Below, piece by piece: positions 16,016 to 24,052 of a stretch of DNA of 64,000 nt (within the stretch, counting starts at the first letter, position 1; the number at the start of each line of letters is the position of its first letter). Both the position numbers and the translations under genes were made by a program. Under the pieces are notes generated by a model. The model was not told the origin of the DNA. It made no database searches and saw only the letters and a list, made by a program, of their open reading frames with translations. The DNA comes from Betaproteobacteria bacterium (GTDB lineage Bacteria; Pseudomonadota; Gammaproteobacteria; Burkholderiales; SG8-39), in contig SHXF01000005.1 of the NCBI GenBank assembly GCA_009693435.1, forward strand, positions 9,765 to 73,764, written 5' to 3'.

Positions 16016-16468
16016 ATGGATACGCTTTCAGGGTTTATTGATGCCGTGGTCCAGAATTGGGAGCTCCTTGCGTACGCGGTTACTACTGCTGGGGCTGGAG
16101 CTGTGCTGCTTGTCCAAGTGCTGACAATATGGAAGTTGAAATTGGAGATCGAAAAGCTCAAAGCGGTGGTCGCAAAGCCTGATCCCTTGCCTCAAGTAGT
16201 AGTCGCTACGGCCGCAGACCTTCAGCGCGAGATTGAGTTGCGACGCGCACGTTTCGAGAAAGAGCGCAACAAGATGCATGGGTGGGATGCCGCTGGGCTA
16301 ATGGCACTTTCTGGTGCGTTGTTTGCTAACCTACCTATGCTCATCTATTTGCTGCTAGGAGCGCTAACAATCGCCGTCGGCCTCGCTATCATCGGTATGC
16401 GTTTGGATCGGAAACAGGAGGTTCTGTTGGCAAAGCTCAGTCACCGCGCAGCCAATAGTGCGCTCTAA
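16016..16468 (+). CDS. Cassette-encoded membrane protein of unknown function
   Basis: A 150-residue protein that I do not recognise. A transmembrane segment (about 19-40) leads into a charged coiled-coil-prone stretch, KLKLEIEKLKAVVAK, then a linker and a basic/acidic helix (about 70-90, ELRRARFEKERNKM). A hydrophobic hairpin (about 94-128) gives one or two more membrane passes before a basic tail. It starts 18 bases after the cassette boundary, and its TAA lies inside the attC site (16466-16468), the usual compact layout of a cassette. The shape suggests a small membrane sensor or effector, but nothing in the sequence names a function. Confidence 0.72.
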   Translation: MDTLSGFIDAVVQNWELLAYAVTTAGAGAVLLVQVLTIWKLKLEIEKLKAVVAKPDPLPQVVVATAADLQREIELRRARFEKERNKMHGWDAAGLMALSGALFANLPMLIYLLLGALTIAVGLAIIGMRLDRKQEVLLAKLSHRAANSAL

Positions 16469-16531
16469 CAAGCCAATGGAGCGGACGCCTCCGTGCTGCG
16501 CACTTCGGCGCCGCTCATCGGCACGTTGAGC
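16462..16531 (+). other. attC site of cassette 1
   Basis: It starts with inverse core GCTCTAAC (16462-16469) and ends with core GTTGAGC (16525-16531). Between them, AAGCCAATGGAGCGG on the left pairs with CCGCTCATCGGCACGTT on the right, leaving unpaired bases as in folded attC sites. Length is 70 bases. The left core is complementary to the 5' end of cassette 1. Confidence 0.8.
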
Positions 16532-16546
16532 GGCACTCGAAGTGCG

Positions 16547-17140
16547 ATGAAGTTCAACTGGTTACTTGCTGCGGCACTACTTCTCTCGCCGACCGCCGCT
16601 GTCGCCGACAATGAGGCCCGTAACACGACTCGTATTTTCGCCAGCCGGTACGGCAACTGCTTCGCCAAGTCGGTACCGATGGAGACGTACGGCGAGAAAG
16701 GCGTGACCAAGGTATTCTTGGTTGGAGCGGGAACGGACAGACTAGTGCATACCTACAACTGGTACGCGCCGCAGGTCTTCCTGGAGTGCAACGTCGCGCC
16801 CGCCGGCAAACCGGTGGCTGTCTCCGTTGCTCGCATCGGTCCGTGGCCCCGTGGACGACGCGCAAACGCGTCTGATCTGGCCATCGCCTTTTATCGCGGT
16901 GGCCAACTTCTCAAACGGTACTCAACTCTCGACATCGCGGACGCCCCCGACAATGTAAGCGCCAGCGTGTCGCACTACAGCGTGTTGGACCACATTGATG
17001 GTTACCGCTGGGGAACCGGCAATGAATATAGCTTTCAAGTGCGGACCGTTGACGGAAGGAGCCTCTCCTTTGACGCTGCAACGGGTGCGCTCATTGGGAA
17101 TCATTCCATGGGCATGTCCATTCCTCAGAGGCACCGGTGA
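16547..17140 (+). CDS. Cassette-encoded exported protein of unknown function
   Basis: A 197-residue protein with a clear signal peptide: FNWLLAAALLLSPTAAVADN, predicted cleavage after residue 20. The mature part holds two Cys (in YGNCFAKS and FLECNVAP) that could form a disulfide, and predicted beta-strand regions such as VTKVFLVGAG and EYSFQVRTVDGRSLSFD. I recognise no family. The ATG at 16547 is preferred because it begins the signal peptide; the open frame upstream runs through the attC site. It lies 15 bases inside its cassette and ends 7 bases before attC 2. An envelope or secreted role is inferred from the signal peptide. Confidence 0.75.
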   Translation: MKFNWLLAAALLLSPTAAVADNEARNTTRIFASRYGNCFAKSVPMETYGEKGVTKVFLVGAGTDRLVHTYNWYAPQVFLECNVAPAGKPVAVSVARIGPWPRGRRANASDLAIAFYRGGQLLKRYSTLDIADAPDNVSASVSHYSVLDHIDGYRWGTGNEYSFQVRTVDGRSLSFDAATGALIGNHSMGMSIPQRHR

Positions 17141-17146
17141 CCTGCC

Positions 17147-17233
17147 GCCCAACTCGGCGCTCAACCTCGTTCGCATCGCTTACTGGACGCTGCGCGATAA
17201 AGGCGCGCAGCGCCGGTTAGCTCTACGTTAGAT
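17147..17233 (+). other. attC site of cassette 2
   Basis: Inverse core GCCCAAC (17147-17153) and core GTTAGAT (17227-17233) bound an 87-base imperfect palindrome. CGGCGCTCAACC on the left pairs with GGTTAGCTCTACG on the right, and GCTGCGC/GCGCAGC closes the inner stem. The left core is complementary to the 5' end of cassette 2 with one mismatch. Confidence 0.78.
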
Positions 17234-17253
17234 CGCAAAACAAGGAGAATCGC

Positions 17254-17706
17254 ATGCAGGACATATTTCTGGCCACGATCCAGCACGCGTCCTGGCCCAT
17301 AGCAATTCTTATCGCGCTCTTTGTCCTGCGGAAAGAGGTACGGTCGCTCCTGGGCAGAATTCGAGGATTCAAGGCCGGTAAAGTCGAACTCAAATTCAAT
17401 GAGGAATTGGAACAGCAAGGATTCACGAAAAAGCAACTGGCCACGTTACGGACGCTGACAGCGGACGAGATTGACCTCTTTCTTCTGGTCTCGTTCTCGG
17501 AAGCACCGAACTTCAGATACCAAACTGGTATTGACCCGGCAATATTTCGCCAACACATGTCGCGCTTAGAAGAATCCGGCCTGCTGACAATCACAAATCC
17601 AGAGAATGACGGTAGCAACCTGCTACATAACTTGACGCCTTTAGGCCGACGCGCGCGCTCACTATTCGTAAATAGTACGGTCGAACTCCTCAGGAAATCT
17701 ACGTAA
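17254..17706 (+). CDS. Cassette-encoded membrane-anchored protein with winged-helix-like C-terminus
   Basis: A 150-residue protein of no family I can name. A single N-terminal membrane segment (SWPIAILIALFVLRKEV, about 13-29) is followed by a basic linker with KLRF-type charged pattern (KAGKVELKFNEELEQQG). The remaining 95 residues look like a small winged-helix domain: FLLVSFSEAP, IFRQHMSRLEESGLLTITN, then TPLGRRARSLFV, which resembles the recognition helix and wing of MarR-like folds. AAGGAG lies 7 bases before the ATG. It sits 27 bases inside its cassette and ends 9 bases before attC 3. A membrane-bound regulator is a reasonable guess; the fold is inferred by eye only. Confidence 0.72.
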   Translation: MQDIFLATIQHASWPIAILIALFVLRKEVRSLLGRIRGFKAGKVELKFNEELEQQGFTKKQLATLRTLTADEIDLFLLVSFSEAPNFRYQTGIDPAIFRQHMSRLEESGLLTITNPENDGSNLLHNLTPLGRRARSLFVNSTVELLRKST

Positions 17707-17714
17707 GGTGCGTT

Positions 17715-17805
17715 GCGATCTAACCTTTAGCTGGCGCGGACGGGCCGGAAGCACCGTGCCATTCATCGTCGCCGTGCTGGCCCGCCGCACAGCACAACGT
17801 TAAGT
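17715..17805 (+). other. attC site of cassette 3
   Basis: Inverse core GATCTAAC (17717-17724) and core GTTAAGT (17799-17805) bound a long stem: GCTGGCGCGGACGGGCC on the left pairs with GGCCCGCCGCACAGCAC on the right, with single unpaired bases as in known attC structures. The left end GCGATCTAAC is the exact reverse complement of the 5' end of cassette 3. No further cassette was found to its right. Confidence 0.82.
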
Positions 17806-18094
17806 CATGGCGAACGACCGCAATGGACCGTATCCCGACAGGGAGTGTGGTGGCGCTTAGCAAAACATGGATTCCGTAAATTCGGTCTGAACGATTTTGC
17901 GATTTTCGGCTGGCCGGAGCGATGAGGGCGCGTAGCGCCGAAAGAGCGCAGAACGGTCGCAAATCGCTGCGCCGCGATCGGGGCGTGCGGCAGGCGGATC
18001 CATCGAGGCATCATAAATCCTGACCTCGAAGGAATCCTTGAAATGGCTCAACGTGTAGCACACAATCCCCTGCAAGATGCTTTCACCACACTTC
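17806..18094. other. Non-coding stretch right of the cassette array
   Basis: About 290 bases with no supportable gene on either strand. GTGTAGCACACAATCCCCTG near 18050 directly precedes the transposase debris and could be a remnant of the element's left end; I could not find a matching inverted copy. Confidence 0.4.
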
Positions 18095-18312
18095 TCAACC
18101 ACGCACGGACTGGACGGTGCCGGCGATGCCCTGCGCATCCTGGTGATGAGGCCAGCAAGATCGAGCGCGGGAACTTCCGCAACGCCGGCGCCTACGAGCG
18201 CAGCGCCGAGAGGGTGGATTACGCCAAAGGCTTCAAGCCCAAGAGCATGCAGACCCGCCTGGGCGAGATCATCTTCGCCGTGCCGCAGGTACGCGGCGGC
18301 GGCTTCTACCCG
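18095..18312 (+). pseudogene. IS256-family (mutator-type) transposase N-terminal fragment, frameshifted
   Basis: The fragment reads HGLDGAGDALRILV in one frame, then after one lost base near 18145 EASKIERGNF, AGAYERSAERVDYAKGFKPK and TRLGEIIFAVPQVRGGGFYP in another. These are the N-terminal landmarks of IS256-like transposases (Y-E-R-x-x-x-R-x-D-Y-x-N-G-F-K-x-K, then V-P-x-x-R-x-G-x-F-Y-P). Adding one A restores LVNEASK. The catalytic DDE core and the C-terminus are gone; homology stops abruptly at about 18312. It is a dead relic. Confidence 0.85.
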
Positions 18313-18350
18313 AAACCGTCTTCGGCCAATTTACAGAAAAGAAGTTGCAC

Positions 18351-18544
18351 AACCGTCGTGGGGATCCGCTTGCCGCTGCACTGAAGGGCGCGCTCGGCGA
18401 TGCGGCGTTCTCGAAGCGGCTGGCGGAATTCGGCGTGCAGCTGGTGGCAGCCGATCGCGTCGGGCCGGACGGATTCGCGGCCTATTTCCGTTCCAAAGGA
18501 AATGGGCGCCGGTGATCGAGGCGGCGGGCATCTATGCGGACTGA
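18351..18544 (+). pseudogene. C-terminal fragment of a Bug/TctC-family receptor, frameshifted
   Basis: From about 18363 one frame reads DPLAAALKGALGDAAFSKRL, then EFGVQLVAADRVGPDGFAAY, the usual end of a Bug receptor; after lost bases near 18500 another frame gives KWAPVIEAAGIYAD and a stop at 18544, the conserved C-terminus. Everything upstream of the last 60 residues is missing, replaced by the transposase fragment. This is the second broken Bug gene in the window. Confidence 0.8.
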
Positions 18545-18589
18545 TGCGCGCTTGCGCGACCGGATGCACATCGGATCCGTCCGTTGCTC

Positions 18590-19753
18590 ATGAAGCTGCT
18601 TCGCAACATCCGCGTGCTTGACCTGGGAGGCTTCATCACCGGGCCGTACACCGCAATGCTGTTGGCCGATTTCGGCGCGGACGTGGTGAAAGTGGAGCGA
18701 CCGGGCGGCGACCCGTTCCGCGCGCTGCGCGACGATCTCTACAGCCCGCAGTTCCAGGCGCACAACCGCAACAAGCGTTCGCTGCTGCTTGATTACGCCC
18801 GCCCCGAGGGACTGGAGGCGCTGATGCTTCTGGTTGGCGCGGCCGATGTGCTGGTGCTCAACAGCCGTCCCGGCGTGCCGGAGAGACTCGGCATCGGCTA
18901 CGAGGCACTGCGCGCGATAAACCCGCGCCTTGTCTACTGCTCGATCACCGGTTTCGGGCCCGACGGGCCCTATGCCGACCGCCCGGCCTTCGACAACGTC
19001 GGCCAGGCGCTCTCGGGCTGGATGAGCCGCTATCGCCAGGGTGACGAACCGCGGGCGATCGGTCCCGCGATCGCCGACCCGGTCACCGCCCATTACGCGG
19101 CGATGGGTGTGCTGGCTGCGCTGCACGAGCGCGCCAGCACCGGCCACGGCCACCTGGTGGAGGTCAACATGCTCGAGGCGACGCTGTCCTTTGGCACCGA
19201 GGCACTGTCGCACTACCTCGCCTCGGGCAAACCGGTGCCGATCTACCTTCGCGGCGCGAACTCGCAGGCCTACAACCTCACCTGCAGGGACGGCAGGCGC
19301 ATCGGCCTGCATATTTCCTCGCCCGACAAGTTCTGGCAGTCCCTCTGCCGCGCGATCGGGCGGCCCGACTGGGCGGAGAAGTACGCGAGCCGCGCTGCGC
19401 GCATGCGCGACTACGAGGCGATCGCCTTCGAGCTGAAGGAAATCTTCCTCACCCGGAACCGCGAGGAGTGGATTCTCCTGCTCGAGCGCGAGGATGTGCC
19501 GTTTGCGCCCGAGAACGAACTGCAGGAACTGGAGGGCGATCCGCAGATCCGCCATCTCGATGTGTTCCATGAATTGCAGCATCCGGAGAAAGGCACGATC
19601 CGCACCACGCACCGGCCGGTGCATGTCGATGCGTCGCGCGATGTGGATTTTCGCCCGCCGCCGGTACTGGGTGAGCATTCCGATGAGGTGCTGCGAGAGG
19701 CGGGCCTCGCGCCGGATCGCATCGCGCGCCTGCGCCAGCTCGGCATCGTCTGA
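18590..19753 (+). CDS. CaiB/BaiF-type (class III) CoA-transferase
   Basis: A 387-residue class III CoA-transferase. Family landmarks are IRVLDLGGFITGPYTAMLLA at the start, FGADVVKVERPGGD, AHNRNKRSLLLDY, YCSITGFGPDGPYADRP and GHGHLVEVNMLEATLSF. The position that holds the catalytic Asp in formyl-CoA transferase (M-x-D-A) is Glu in NMLEA, a change seen in other members. These enzymes move CoA between carboxylic acids without ATP. ATG at 18590 is chosen over an upstream in-frame TTG (18584); neither has a strong ribosome site. It is 14 bases upstream of the acyl-CoA dehydrogenase gene and starts a four-gene catabolic run. The acid activated is unknown. Confidence 0.9.
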   Translation: MKLLRNIRVLDLGGFITGPYTAMLLADFGADVVKVERPGGDPFRALRDDLYSPQFQAHNRNKRSLLLDYARPEGLEALMLLVGAADVLVLNSRPGVPERLGIGYEALRAINPRLVYCSITGFGPDGPYADRPAFDNVGQALSGWMSRYRQGDEPRAIGPAIADPVTAHYAAMGVLAALHERASTGHGHLVEVNMLEATLSFGTEALSHYLASGKPVPIYLRGANSQAYNLTCRDGRRIGLHISSPDKFWQSLCRAIGRPDWAEKYASRAARMRDYEAIAFELKEIFLTRNREEWILLLEREDVPFAPENELQELEGDPQIRHLDVFHELQHPEKGTIRTTHRPVHVDASRDVDFRPPPVLGEHSDEVLREAGLAPDRIARLRQLGIV

Positions 19754-19766
19754 CAGCGGAGGCGGC

Positions 19767-20918
19767 ATGGACTTTACCTTCACCGAAGAGCAGAACCTAT
19801 TGCGCGAGAGCGTGCGCCGCCGCATGGATACGATCGCCACTTCCGAATACTGCCGCCGCCTGGACGAGGAGCAGACCTACCCCTACGAACTCTACGATGC
19901 CTGGGTGGAGATGGGTCTGCTGCGCATGCCGTTCCCCGAGGAGTACGGCGGGCTCGGCGGCAATGCGATCGACATCACCATCATCGCGGAGGAACTCGGG
20001 CGCAAGAGCTTCGACCTGTTCACCGCCTACAGCAACTGCGTGTTCTGCGGGCTGAACGTGGCGCGCATGGGCAGCGAGGAACAGCGCAGTCGCTGGATCC
20101 CGCGCATCCTCTCGGGCGAGGTGAAAATGTCGGTGTCGATGTCCGAGCCCGGCGCGGGTTCCGATGTCGGGGCGATGCGCACCAGCGCACGGCGCGACGG
20201 CGATCACTGGGTGATCAGCGGGCAGAAGCTCTGGGCCACCGGCGCAGGGGCGAAGAACAACGTGATCAACGTCTATGCGAAGACCGATCCGCAGGCGAAA
20301 TACCGCAAGGGGATATCGCTTTTCCTCGTGGACAACGACACGCCCGGCCTGAAGCTGCGAAAGCTCGACATGCTCGGCCGGCGCGGCGTGGGCACCTACG
20401 AGATCTTCTTTGACGACGTCCGTGTGCCGGCGGACCGGCTTGTCGGCGGCGAGAACCGGGGCTGGGACTGCGTGCTGAGCGGCCTGCAGGTCGAGCGCAT
20501 GACCATCGCCGCCGGCTACTGCGGCAACCTCGAGGCGATCCTCGAACTGGCGCTCGGTTACGCGAAGGAGAGAAAGCAGTTCGGCCGGCCGATCGGCAGC
20601 TTCCAGGCGATCGCGCACCTGCTCGCCGACATGCAAACCGAGGTGGAGGCGGCGAAAATGCTCACCTGGCGTGCTGCCTGGATGCTCGCTTCGGGCAAGG
20701 ACGCAGTGCGCGAAATAACCATGGCAAAACTCTTCGCCTCGGAGACGCAGGTGAAGATTGTCAATCAGGGCATGCAGATCATGGGTGCCTGCGGCTACAG
20801 CATGGAGTACGACATGCAGCGCTTTTTCCGTGATGCGCGTGCCTCGACCATAGGGGCGGGCACCTCGCAGATGCAGCGCAACCTGATCGCGAACCTGATG
20901 GGATTGAAGGTGCAGTAA
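19767..20918 (+). CDS. Acyl-CoA dehydrogenase
   Basis: A 383-residue FAD-dependent acyl-CoA dehydrogenase with the three usual domains. Seen are the helical N-terminus (FTFTEEQNLLRESVRRRMD), MSVSMSEPGAGSDVGAMRTS (signature around the flavin), LWATGAGAKN, ERMTIAAGYCGN, YAKERKQFGRPIGSFQAIAH (second signature) and QIMGACGYSMEYDMQRFFRD. The site of the medium-chain catalytic Glu (Y-E-G-T) reads IGAGTSQMQR, so the base, if present, is elsewhere as in some subfamilies. GGAGG at 19758 supports the ATG. It introduces the alpha-beta double bond in the acyl-CoA made by the preceding transferase, passing electrons to ETF. Chain or ring substrate unknown. Confidence 0.92.
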   Translation: MDFTFTEEQNLLRESVRRRMDTIATSEYCRRLDEEQTYPYELYDAWVEMGLLRMPFPEEYGGLGGNAIDITIIAEELGRKSFDLFTAYSNCVFCGLNVARMGSEEQRSRWIPRILSGEVKMSVSMSEPGAGSDVGAMRTSARRDGDHWVISGQKLWATGAGAKNNVINVYAKTDPQAKYRKGISLFLVDNDTPGLKLRKLDMLGRRGVGTYEIFFDDVRVPADRLVGGENRGWDCVLSGLQVERMTIAAGYCGNLEAILELALGYAKERKQFGRPIGSFQAIAHLLADMQTEVEAAKMLTWRAAWMLASGKDAVREITMAKLFASETQVKIVNQGMQIMGACGYSMEYDMQRFFRDARASTIGAGTSQMQRNLIANLMGLKVQ

Positions 20919-20987
20919 ATACGGCGCATTATGCAAACACGCAAGTCGAAAAAAACACAGTCGGCAACGGCAAATAGAGGAGTCTGA

Positions 20988-21827
20988 ATGTCCGTCACCT
21001 GGAAACTGCTCAAGGAATGGCCCGAGCTCTATCTCGAGCGCATGGACGACGCCGGGGTTGCCCGGATCGTTCTCAACCGCCCGGCGAAGCGCAACGCGCA
21101 GAACGGGACGATGGTCGGGTATTTTTTCGAGGCGCTGGAGATCATCCGCGCCGACAAGGGTCTGAAGGTTGTCATCACCAAGGGCGAGGGCCCGTCCTAC
21201 AGCGCCGGGCTTGACCTGCATTTTCTGCACCATCTCGACCATGAGCCGCTGCGCGATTTCGACCGTCCGGCGATCACCACGAAACTGAACGAGGAATTTC
21301 GCGATTTCCCGCGCATCACCATCGCCCAGGTGCACGGCTACTGTCTCGGCGGGTCGATGGGGCTGATGAATGTGCATGACCTCGTGATCGCGGCCGAGGA
21401 CGCGCAGATCGGCATGCCCGAGATGCCGCGCGGGAGCTTCGGCGAAATCGCCACCAGCACCCTGTTTCATGCGCAGATCCCGATCAAGAAAGCCTCGCTG
21501 ATCGCGCTCACCGCACGCAACATGAGCGGCATCGAGGCGGAGCGGATCGGCCTGGTGTCGATGTGTGCCCCGGCCGCCTCGCTCGAGGAAACCACCAACG
21601 GCATCGCGCGGCAGATCGCCACCTGCCACCTCGCGCCGCTGCAGCATCACAAGATCGCGGTGCAGATGGGGCGCGATTTTTCGCTGCGCGACGCGATTCG
21701 CCTCGACCAGCTGGTAGGCGAACGCCAGTCGATTGCGGTCGACCCGACCGGGGACGTGGACGGCTGGCTGCAGGCCAAAAAGGCAAAAGCGGACTACACG
21801 CGACCGGACATGGAGGACGTGGAGTAG
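20988..21827 (+). CDS. Enoyl-CoA hydratase/isomerase (crotonase family)
   Basis: A 279-residue crotonase-fold protein. The first oxyanion-hole segment is GEGPSYSAGLDLHFLHHL (about 64-81); the second is VHGYCLGGSMGLMNVHDLVI (about 109-128), followed by AAEDAQIGMPEMPRG. The Glu in GMPEM lies where hydratases often carry a catalytic acid. The insertion after the first loop and an acidic C-terminal tail (YTRPDMEDVE) are typical of catabolic side-branch members. GAGG precedes the ATG. It lies 69 bases after the acyl-CoA dehydrogenase gene and would hydrate its product. Whether it is a hydratase, isomerase or lyase is not decided by motifs. Confidence 0.9.
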   Translation: MSVTWKLLKEWPELYLERMDDAGVARIVLNRPAKRNAQNGTMVGYFFEALEIIRADKGLKVVITKGEGPSYSAGLDLHFLHHLDHEPLRDFDRPAITTKLNEEFRDFPRITIAQVHGYCLGGSMGLMNVHDLVIAAEDAQIGMPEMPRGSFGEIATSTLFHAQIPIKKASLIALTARNMSGIEAERIGLVSMCAPAASLEETTNGIARQIATCHLAPLQHHKIAVQMGRDFSLRDAIRLDQLVGERQSIAVDPTGDVDGWLQAKKAKADYTRPDMEDVE

Positions 21828-21903
21828 GCCTGCGTTGGCAAGGGGGAAGCGGTCAGGTTCGCCGCGGGGTTCCAGTGATGATTCACCACTGCAAGGAAGA
21901 AAC

Positions 21904-22881
21904 ATGAGCATGCGCAAATGTCTGGCGCTGTTGCTGTTCTGTATCGCCACCGGCCTGTCGGGCGGTGCATCCGCCCAGGGGCAGTATCCGAACAGGCCGG
22001 TGAAGTTCGTCGTGTCCTTTCTCGCAGGAGGCGGTCCCGATGTGGTTGCGCGCCTGCTTGCGAACGAGTTGACGATCCGATTCGGAAAGCAGTTCATCGT
22101 CGAGAACCGCGCGGGTTCGGGAGGCAGCATCGGTGCGGCCTATGTCGCGAAATCCACGCCGGACGGCTACACGCTGTTCTTCGCCACCGAGGCGCCGCTG
22201 GTCACCAATCCGCTTCTGTACAAGTCGTTGGGTTACGACACGCTCAAGGACTTCATACCGATCACGGCGCTGGTAAAAACCGCGTTTTACGTGATTGCCT
22301 GTCCGAAGCTGCCGGTGTCCACGCTGGGCGAGCTTGCGGCGCATGCCCGCAAGACGCCGACCACCTACGCCTCCACCGGTCACGGCACCACCATGAACCT
22401 CGCCGGCGAGATGCTGAAAAAAGGCATGTCCTTCGACATGACCCACGTACCCTACAAGGGCGTGCCGCCGGCGATGGCCGACATCATGAGCTGCACCGTG
22501 GACGTGGGCTTCGGCGCCTACGGCTCGGCGCTGCCGCTGATCAAGGGCGGCAAGGTCAAGGCGCTGGCGGTATCCACGCCGTCGCGGGTGGCCGATACGC
22601 CGGATGTGCCCACCTTGCGCGAATCGGGGTTCGCCAGCCTCGAGCAGATCGAGTCCTCCTTCAGTCTTGTCGCACCCGCCGGCACGCCGCAGCCGATCAT
22701 CGATCTGCTCTTCACCGAGGTGGTGAAGATCATGAAAACGAAGGCCATGAACGACAAGATGACCGAGCGCGGCATCACCGTGCAGGTGAGCGACTCGCCG
22801 GCGGAATTCACCAACTGGATCATCGCCGCCTCCAAGCGCTACAAGGCCATCATCGATGACGCGAAAATTACGATCGAATAG
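21904..22881 (+). CDS. Bug/TctC-family periplasmic solute-binding protein
   Basis: A 325-residue exported receptor. Signal peptide ends near residue 24 (GLSGGASAQG). It has VSFLAGGGPDVVARLLA in the first ligand loop (Leu in place of the usual Pro-Ala step), IVENRAGSGGSIGAAYVA, TPDGYTLFFAT and VPYKGVPPAMADIMS. AAGGAAG is 7 bases upstream of the ATG at 21904. It closes the CoA-transferase / dehydrogenase / hydratase run, which suggests it captures the acid that those enzymes degrade. No TctAB permease is nearby. The ligand is unknown. Confidence 0.92.
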   Translation: MSMRKCLALLLFCIATGLSGGASAQGQYPNRPVKFVVSFLAGGGPDVVARLLANELTIRFGKQFIVENRAGSGGSIGAAYVAKSTPDGYTLFFATEAPLVTNPLLYKSLGYDTLKDFIPITALVKTAFYVIACPKLPVSTLGELAAHARKTPTTYASTGHGTTMNLAGEMLKKGMSFDMTHVPYKGVPPAMADIMSCTVDVGFGAYGSALPLIKGGKVKALAVSTPSRVADTPDVPTLRESGFASLEQIESSFSLVAPAGTPQPIIDLLFTEVVKIMKTKAMNDKMTERGITVQVSDSPAEFTNWIIAASKRYKAIIDDAKITIE

Positions 22882-22910
22882 CCCGCCGGCCGCACCCCGG
22901 CATCACGCGT

Positions 22911-23891
22911 TTACTCCGCGCTCACTCCGGTTCGCCGTACCAGCTCGCCGTAGGTGCGGGCATCGGCGCGGATCATTTCGGCGATCTGCGCCGGCGACGC
23001 CAGCGCCGCCTCGAAGCCCAACCCATGCAGGCGCTCCAGAACGTCGGGCTCGCCGAGCTGCTTCGTCACATCCGCGTTGATACGCTGCACGATCGCGAGC
23101 GGCGTTCCGCGCGGCGCGAACAGCGCGAGCCAGGATAGAGCCTCGAATCCCGCCGGTCCGCCCGCTTCCTCAACCGTCGGCACCTCGGGCAGCGCTTTGA
23201 GCCGCTGCTTCTTGGCGATCGCCAGAAACCTGATTCTCCCGGAATTGAGGAAAGGCAGCGCCGAACCCAGCGTGGACAGCGCCCAGGTAACGTCGCCGCT
23301 TGCGATCGCGACGTACAGCTGCGACTGATCCTTGAACGGTACCGCGATCATCTTGGTCCCGGTCAGCAGCTCGAATTCGGCACTCTTCAAGTGGGGAGTG
23401 CTGCCGACGTTGGGCGTTGCATAGGTGATCCTCCCCGGATTGGCCCTGGCCGCTGCAATCAAGGCCTGAATGCCTTGATACGGGCCGGAAGCGGCGACCG
23501 CGACGAAGAACGAGGTCTCGTAGATCAGCGCCAGCGGCGTAAAGTCCCTTTCCGGGTCGTAAGGAAGTTTCTTGAACAGAGCCGGGTTGATGGCAACGTG
23601 CGCATTGCTCATGAGCAGGATGTCGTGGCCGTCGGGCGGGGCGTTCTTCACCGCCTCGATCGCAAGAAAGCCGGCGGCCCCCGGGCGCGCATCGACGATA
23701 ACCTGCTGGCCCCAGATCCGGGACAACTTATCGCCGATTACCCTCATGAACACCGTCGGCCCCGCGCCGGCCGAATAGGGAACGGCGACCTTCACGACCT
23801 TCGACGGAAAGGTCTGCGCCGGGCAGGCCGGGGCGAGCCACAGTGAGGAACTGGCCAGGCAAAATGCAAGGGTCCGGGAAATCACGGGCAT
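22911..23891 (-). CDS. Bug/TctC-family periplasmic solute-binding protein
   Basis: A 326-residue exported receptor, convergent with the previous Bug gene (29 bases between stops). Signal peptide is TLAFCLASSSLWLAPACPAQ. The first loop reads VPYSAGAGPTVFMRVIG, without the Asp usually found after GGG/GAG (P-T in place of D), which may change ligand preference. ARPGAAGFLAIEAV replaces the common ENRxGAGG. VPFKDQSQLYVAIASG is the second-loop region. The ATG at 23891 is preferred to an in-frame TTG at 23903 because AAAGGA would be too close to the TTG. Gap to the next minus-strand Bug gene is 161 bases. Divergence within the loops suggests a ligand different from the neighbouring receptors. Confidence 0.9.
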   Translation of the reverse strand: MPVISRTLAFCLASSSLWLAPACPAQTFPSKVVKVAVPYSAGAGPTVFMRVIGDKLSRIWGQQVIVDARPGAAGFLAIEAVKNAPPDGHDILLMSNAHVAINPALFKKLPYDPERDFTPLALIYETSFFVAVAASGPYQGIQALIAAARANPGRITYATPNVGSTPHLKSAEFELLTGTKMIAVPFKDQSQLYVAIASGDVTWALSTLGSALPFLNSGRIRFLAIAKKQRLKALPEVPTVEEAGGPAGFEALSWLALFAPRGTPLAIVQRINADVTKQLGEPDVLERLHGLGFEAALASPAQIAEMIRADARTYGELVRRTGVSAE

Positions 23892-24052
23892 AGTCTGGGG
23901 CAATTCCTTTCTGGCAGGTCAGGGTTCATGGATCTCGGCCGAGCCTGGACGCTATTTCCGTTCGCCGCAAAGCTGCTGAAACATTGCGGCTCGTCACTGG
24001 CGATCAAGATCTTCCGGTGCTCGAGGGCGGCCCCGTGCCACGCCGCGGTTCC

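Larger units (their letters stand above)
15998..17799 (+). mobile_element. Three-cassette integron-type array without integrase (CALIN)
   Basis: Three plus-strand genes are each followed by an attC-like inverted repeat. In every cassette the 5' boundary matches the reverse complement of its own 3' inverse core, as expected if each was once a circle: GTTAGAGCGC with GCGCTCTAAC (cassette 1, perfect), GTTGAGCGGC with GCCGCCCAAC (cassette 2, one mismatch), GTTAGATCGC with GCGATCTAAC (cassette 3, perfect). Boundaries are 15998-16525, 16526-17227 and 17228-17799. The DNA is visibly more AT-rich than its surroundings. No integron integrase or Pc promoter is recognisable in the window, so this fits a cluster of attC sites lacking integrase. 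Confidence 0.82.

Noticed and set aside
17806..18094. A fourth integron cassette right of attC 3
   Set aside because: No sequence complementary to the core GTTAAGTC and no frame with a start were found before the transposase debris.
19797..22130. 777-residue minus-strand frame across three catabolic genes
   Set aside because: Antisense shadow of clearly recognised acyl-CoA dehydrogenase and hydratase genes.
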